From an uncultured Desulfomonile sp. (GTDB lineage: Bacteria > Desulfobacterota > Desulfomonilia > Desulfomonilales > Desulfomonilaceae), in assembly GCA_903853735.1 (NCBI GenBank), contig CAINUH010000257.1:1-12783 (forward strand): a DNA stretch of 12,783 nucleotides. Direction: 5' to 3'. The notes beneath the pieces were generated by a model. It worked only from the letters and a program-made list of their open reading frames with translations, was not told where the DNA came from and did not search any database. This document shows, piece by piece, positions 12,575 through 12,783 of the stretch (position 1 is the first letter of the stretch; each line of letters begins with the position of its first letter). Made by a program: the position numbers and the translations under genes.

Positions 12575-12743
12575 AGGCCGAGTTATTGTCTCATGGTATT
12601 GTCCGCCGGTCAATAATGGGTTAAGAATGCCGTTGACATAAGCACCATGGAAATTGCTCAGAAATAGACTATTCTTACATTACTGCGAAAGACCGCGAGA
12701 GGATTTCGCTGGTGCTCCTGGATTTGATATAACGGTTTTAAGC

Positions 12744-12783
12744 ATGGCGCGTTTTCCCAAAAAATCACAAGTGGCGCCGAAGA
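12744..12783 (+). CDS. Possible 5' end of a divergent gene (partial)
   Basis: ATG 12744 opens a frame reading MARFPKKSQVAPK that runs off the right edge. The composition is plausible for a protein start, but there is no clear Shine-Dalgarno. TATAAC at 12728-12733 could be a -10 without a good -35. Too little sequence is present to assign it. Confidence 0.2.
   Translation, partial: MARFPKKSQVAPK

Larger units (their letters stand above)
12376..12743. other. Regulatory intergenic region without a supported gene
   Basis: This stretch holds the leader and sigma54-type promoter of the minus-strand operon (12437-12451), an inverted repeat (12497-12516), a perfect 7-1-7 palindrome (12560-12574), and the 9-mer GTCCGCCGG twice (12502-12510 and 12601-12609). 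A weak inverted pair, TTATTG (12583-12588) and CAATAA (12611-12616), is also present. TTGACA at 12633-12638 has no matching -10. A minus-strand frame entering from the right edge and stopping at 12680-12682 could be a gene tail but is not convincing. Confidence 0.5.

Noticed and set aside
12680..12781. Minus-strand frame entering from the right edge (ends RGLSQ), possible gene tail
   Set aside because: Two minus-strand frames are open over the same short stretch and a + strand start at 12744 competes; not enough sequence to choose.

Overview
The window looks like a piece of chromosome from an anaerobic bacterium, most likely a sulfate-reducing or related member of the Desulfobacterota (former Deltaproteobacteria). 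This is inferred from gene content: an Mrp/NBP35 Fe-S ATPase beside an oxygen-sensitive radical SAM enzyme, a soluble GAF-GAF histidine kinase opening with the KPTYEELEKRVAELE coil common in that group, two TauE/SafE anion permeases, and several palindromic intergenic repeats. There are no rRNA or tRNA genes, transposases, phage genes or CRISPR arrays.

Layout. 1-4623 is on the + strand: the 3' tail of an unidentified gene, an Mrp/NBP35 ATPase, a HemW/HutW-like radical SAM protein of unknown substrate, a palindromic repeat, and the kinase with a C-terminal Cys cluster. The convergent gap 4624-4828 holds GTCAT...ATCCAG palindromic repeats. An alanine/serine-glyoxylate aminotransferase (-) is then divergent from a phosphate module (+) of a PiT permease and a DUF47/PhoU-like partner. 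The divergent gap has recognisable sigma70-type promoters for both sides and a perfect 17-bp palindrome over the aminotransferase -35 region.

From 7917 to 12375 six genes run on the - strand. In transcription order they are: a 99-aa exported or membrane small protein, TauE/SafE permease B, a 111-aa exported protein, an orphan PstS-like binding protein, a UspA-type ATP-binding stress protein, and TauE/SafE permease A. Three of the leaders carry sigma54-type -24/-12 elements with the exact 10-nt GG-to-GC spacing. The best (TGGCAC-N5-TTGC) precedes the 99-aa/TauE operon, a very good one (TGGTAC-N5-TTGC) precedes uspA, and a weaker one (TGGAGC-N5-TTGC) precedes the PstS-like gene. Upstream of the first promoter lie a perfect 7-1-7 palindrome and a second inverted repeat at distances typical of enhancer sites.

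My main inference is that this is a sigma54-controlled anion transport and stress locus built from two TauE/SafE permeases, a periplasmic binding protein without an ABC partner, and two small envelope proteins of unknown function. No sigma54 activator gene is in the window. Start codons were chosen from Shine-Dalgarno position, so several genes begin downstream of the longest possible open frame.
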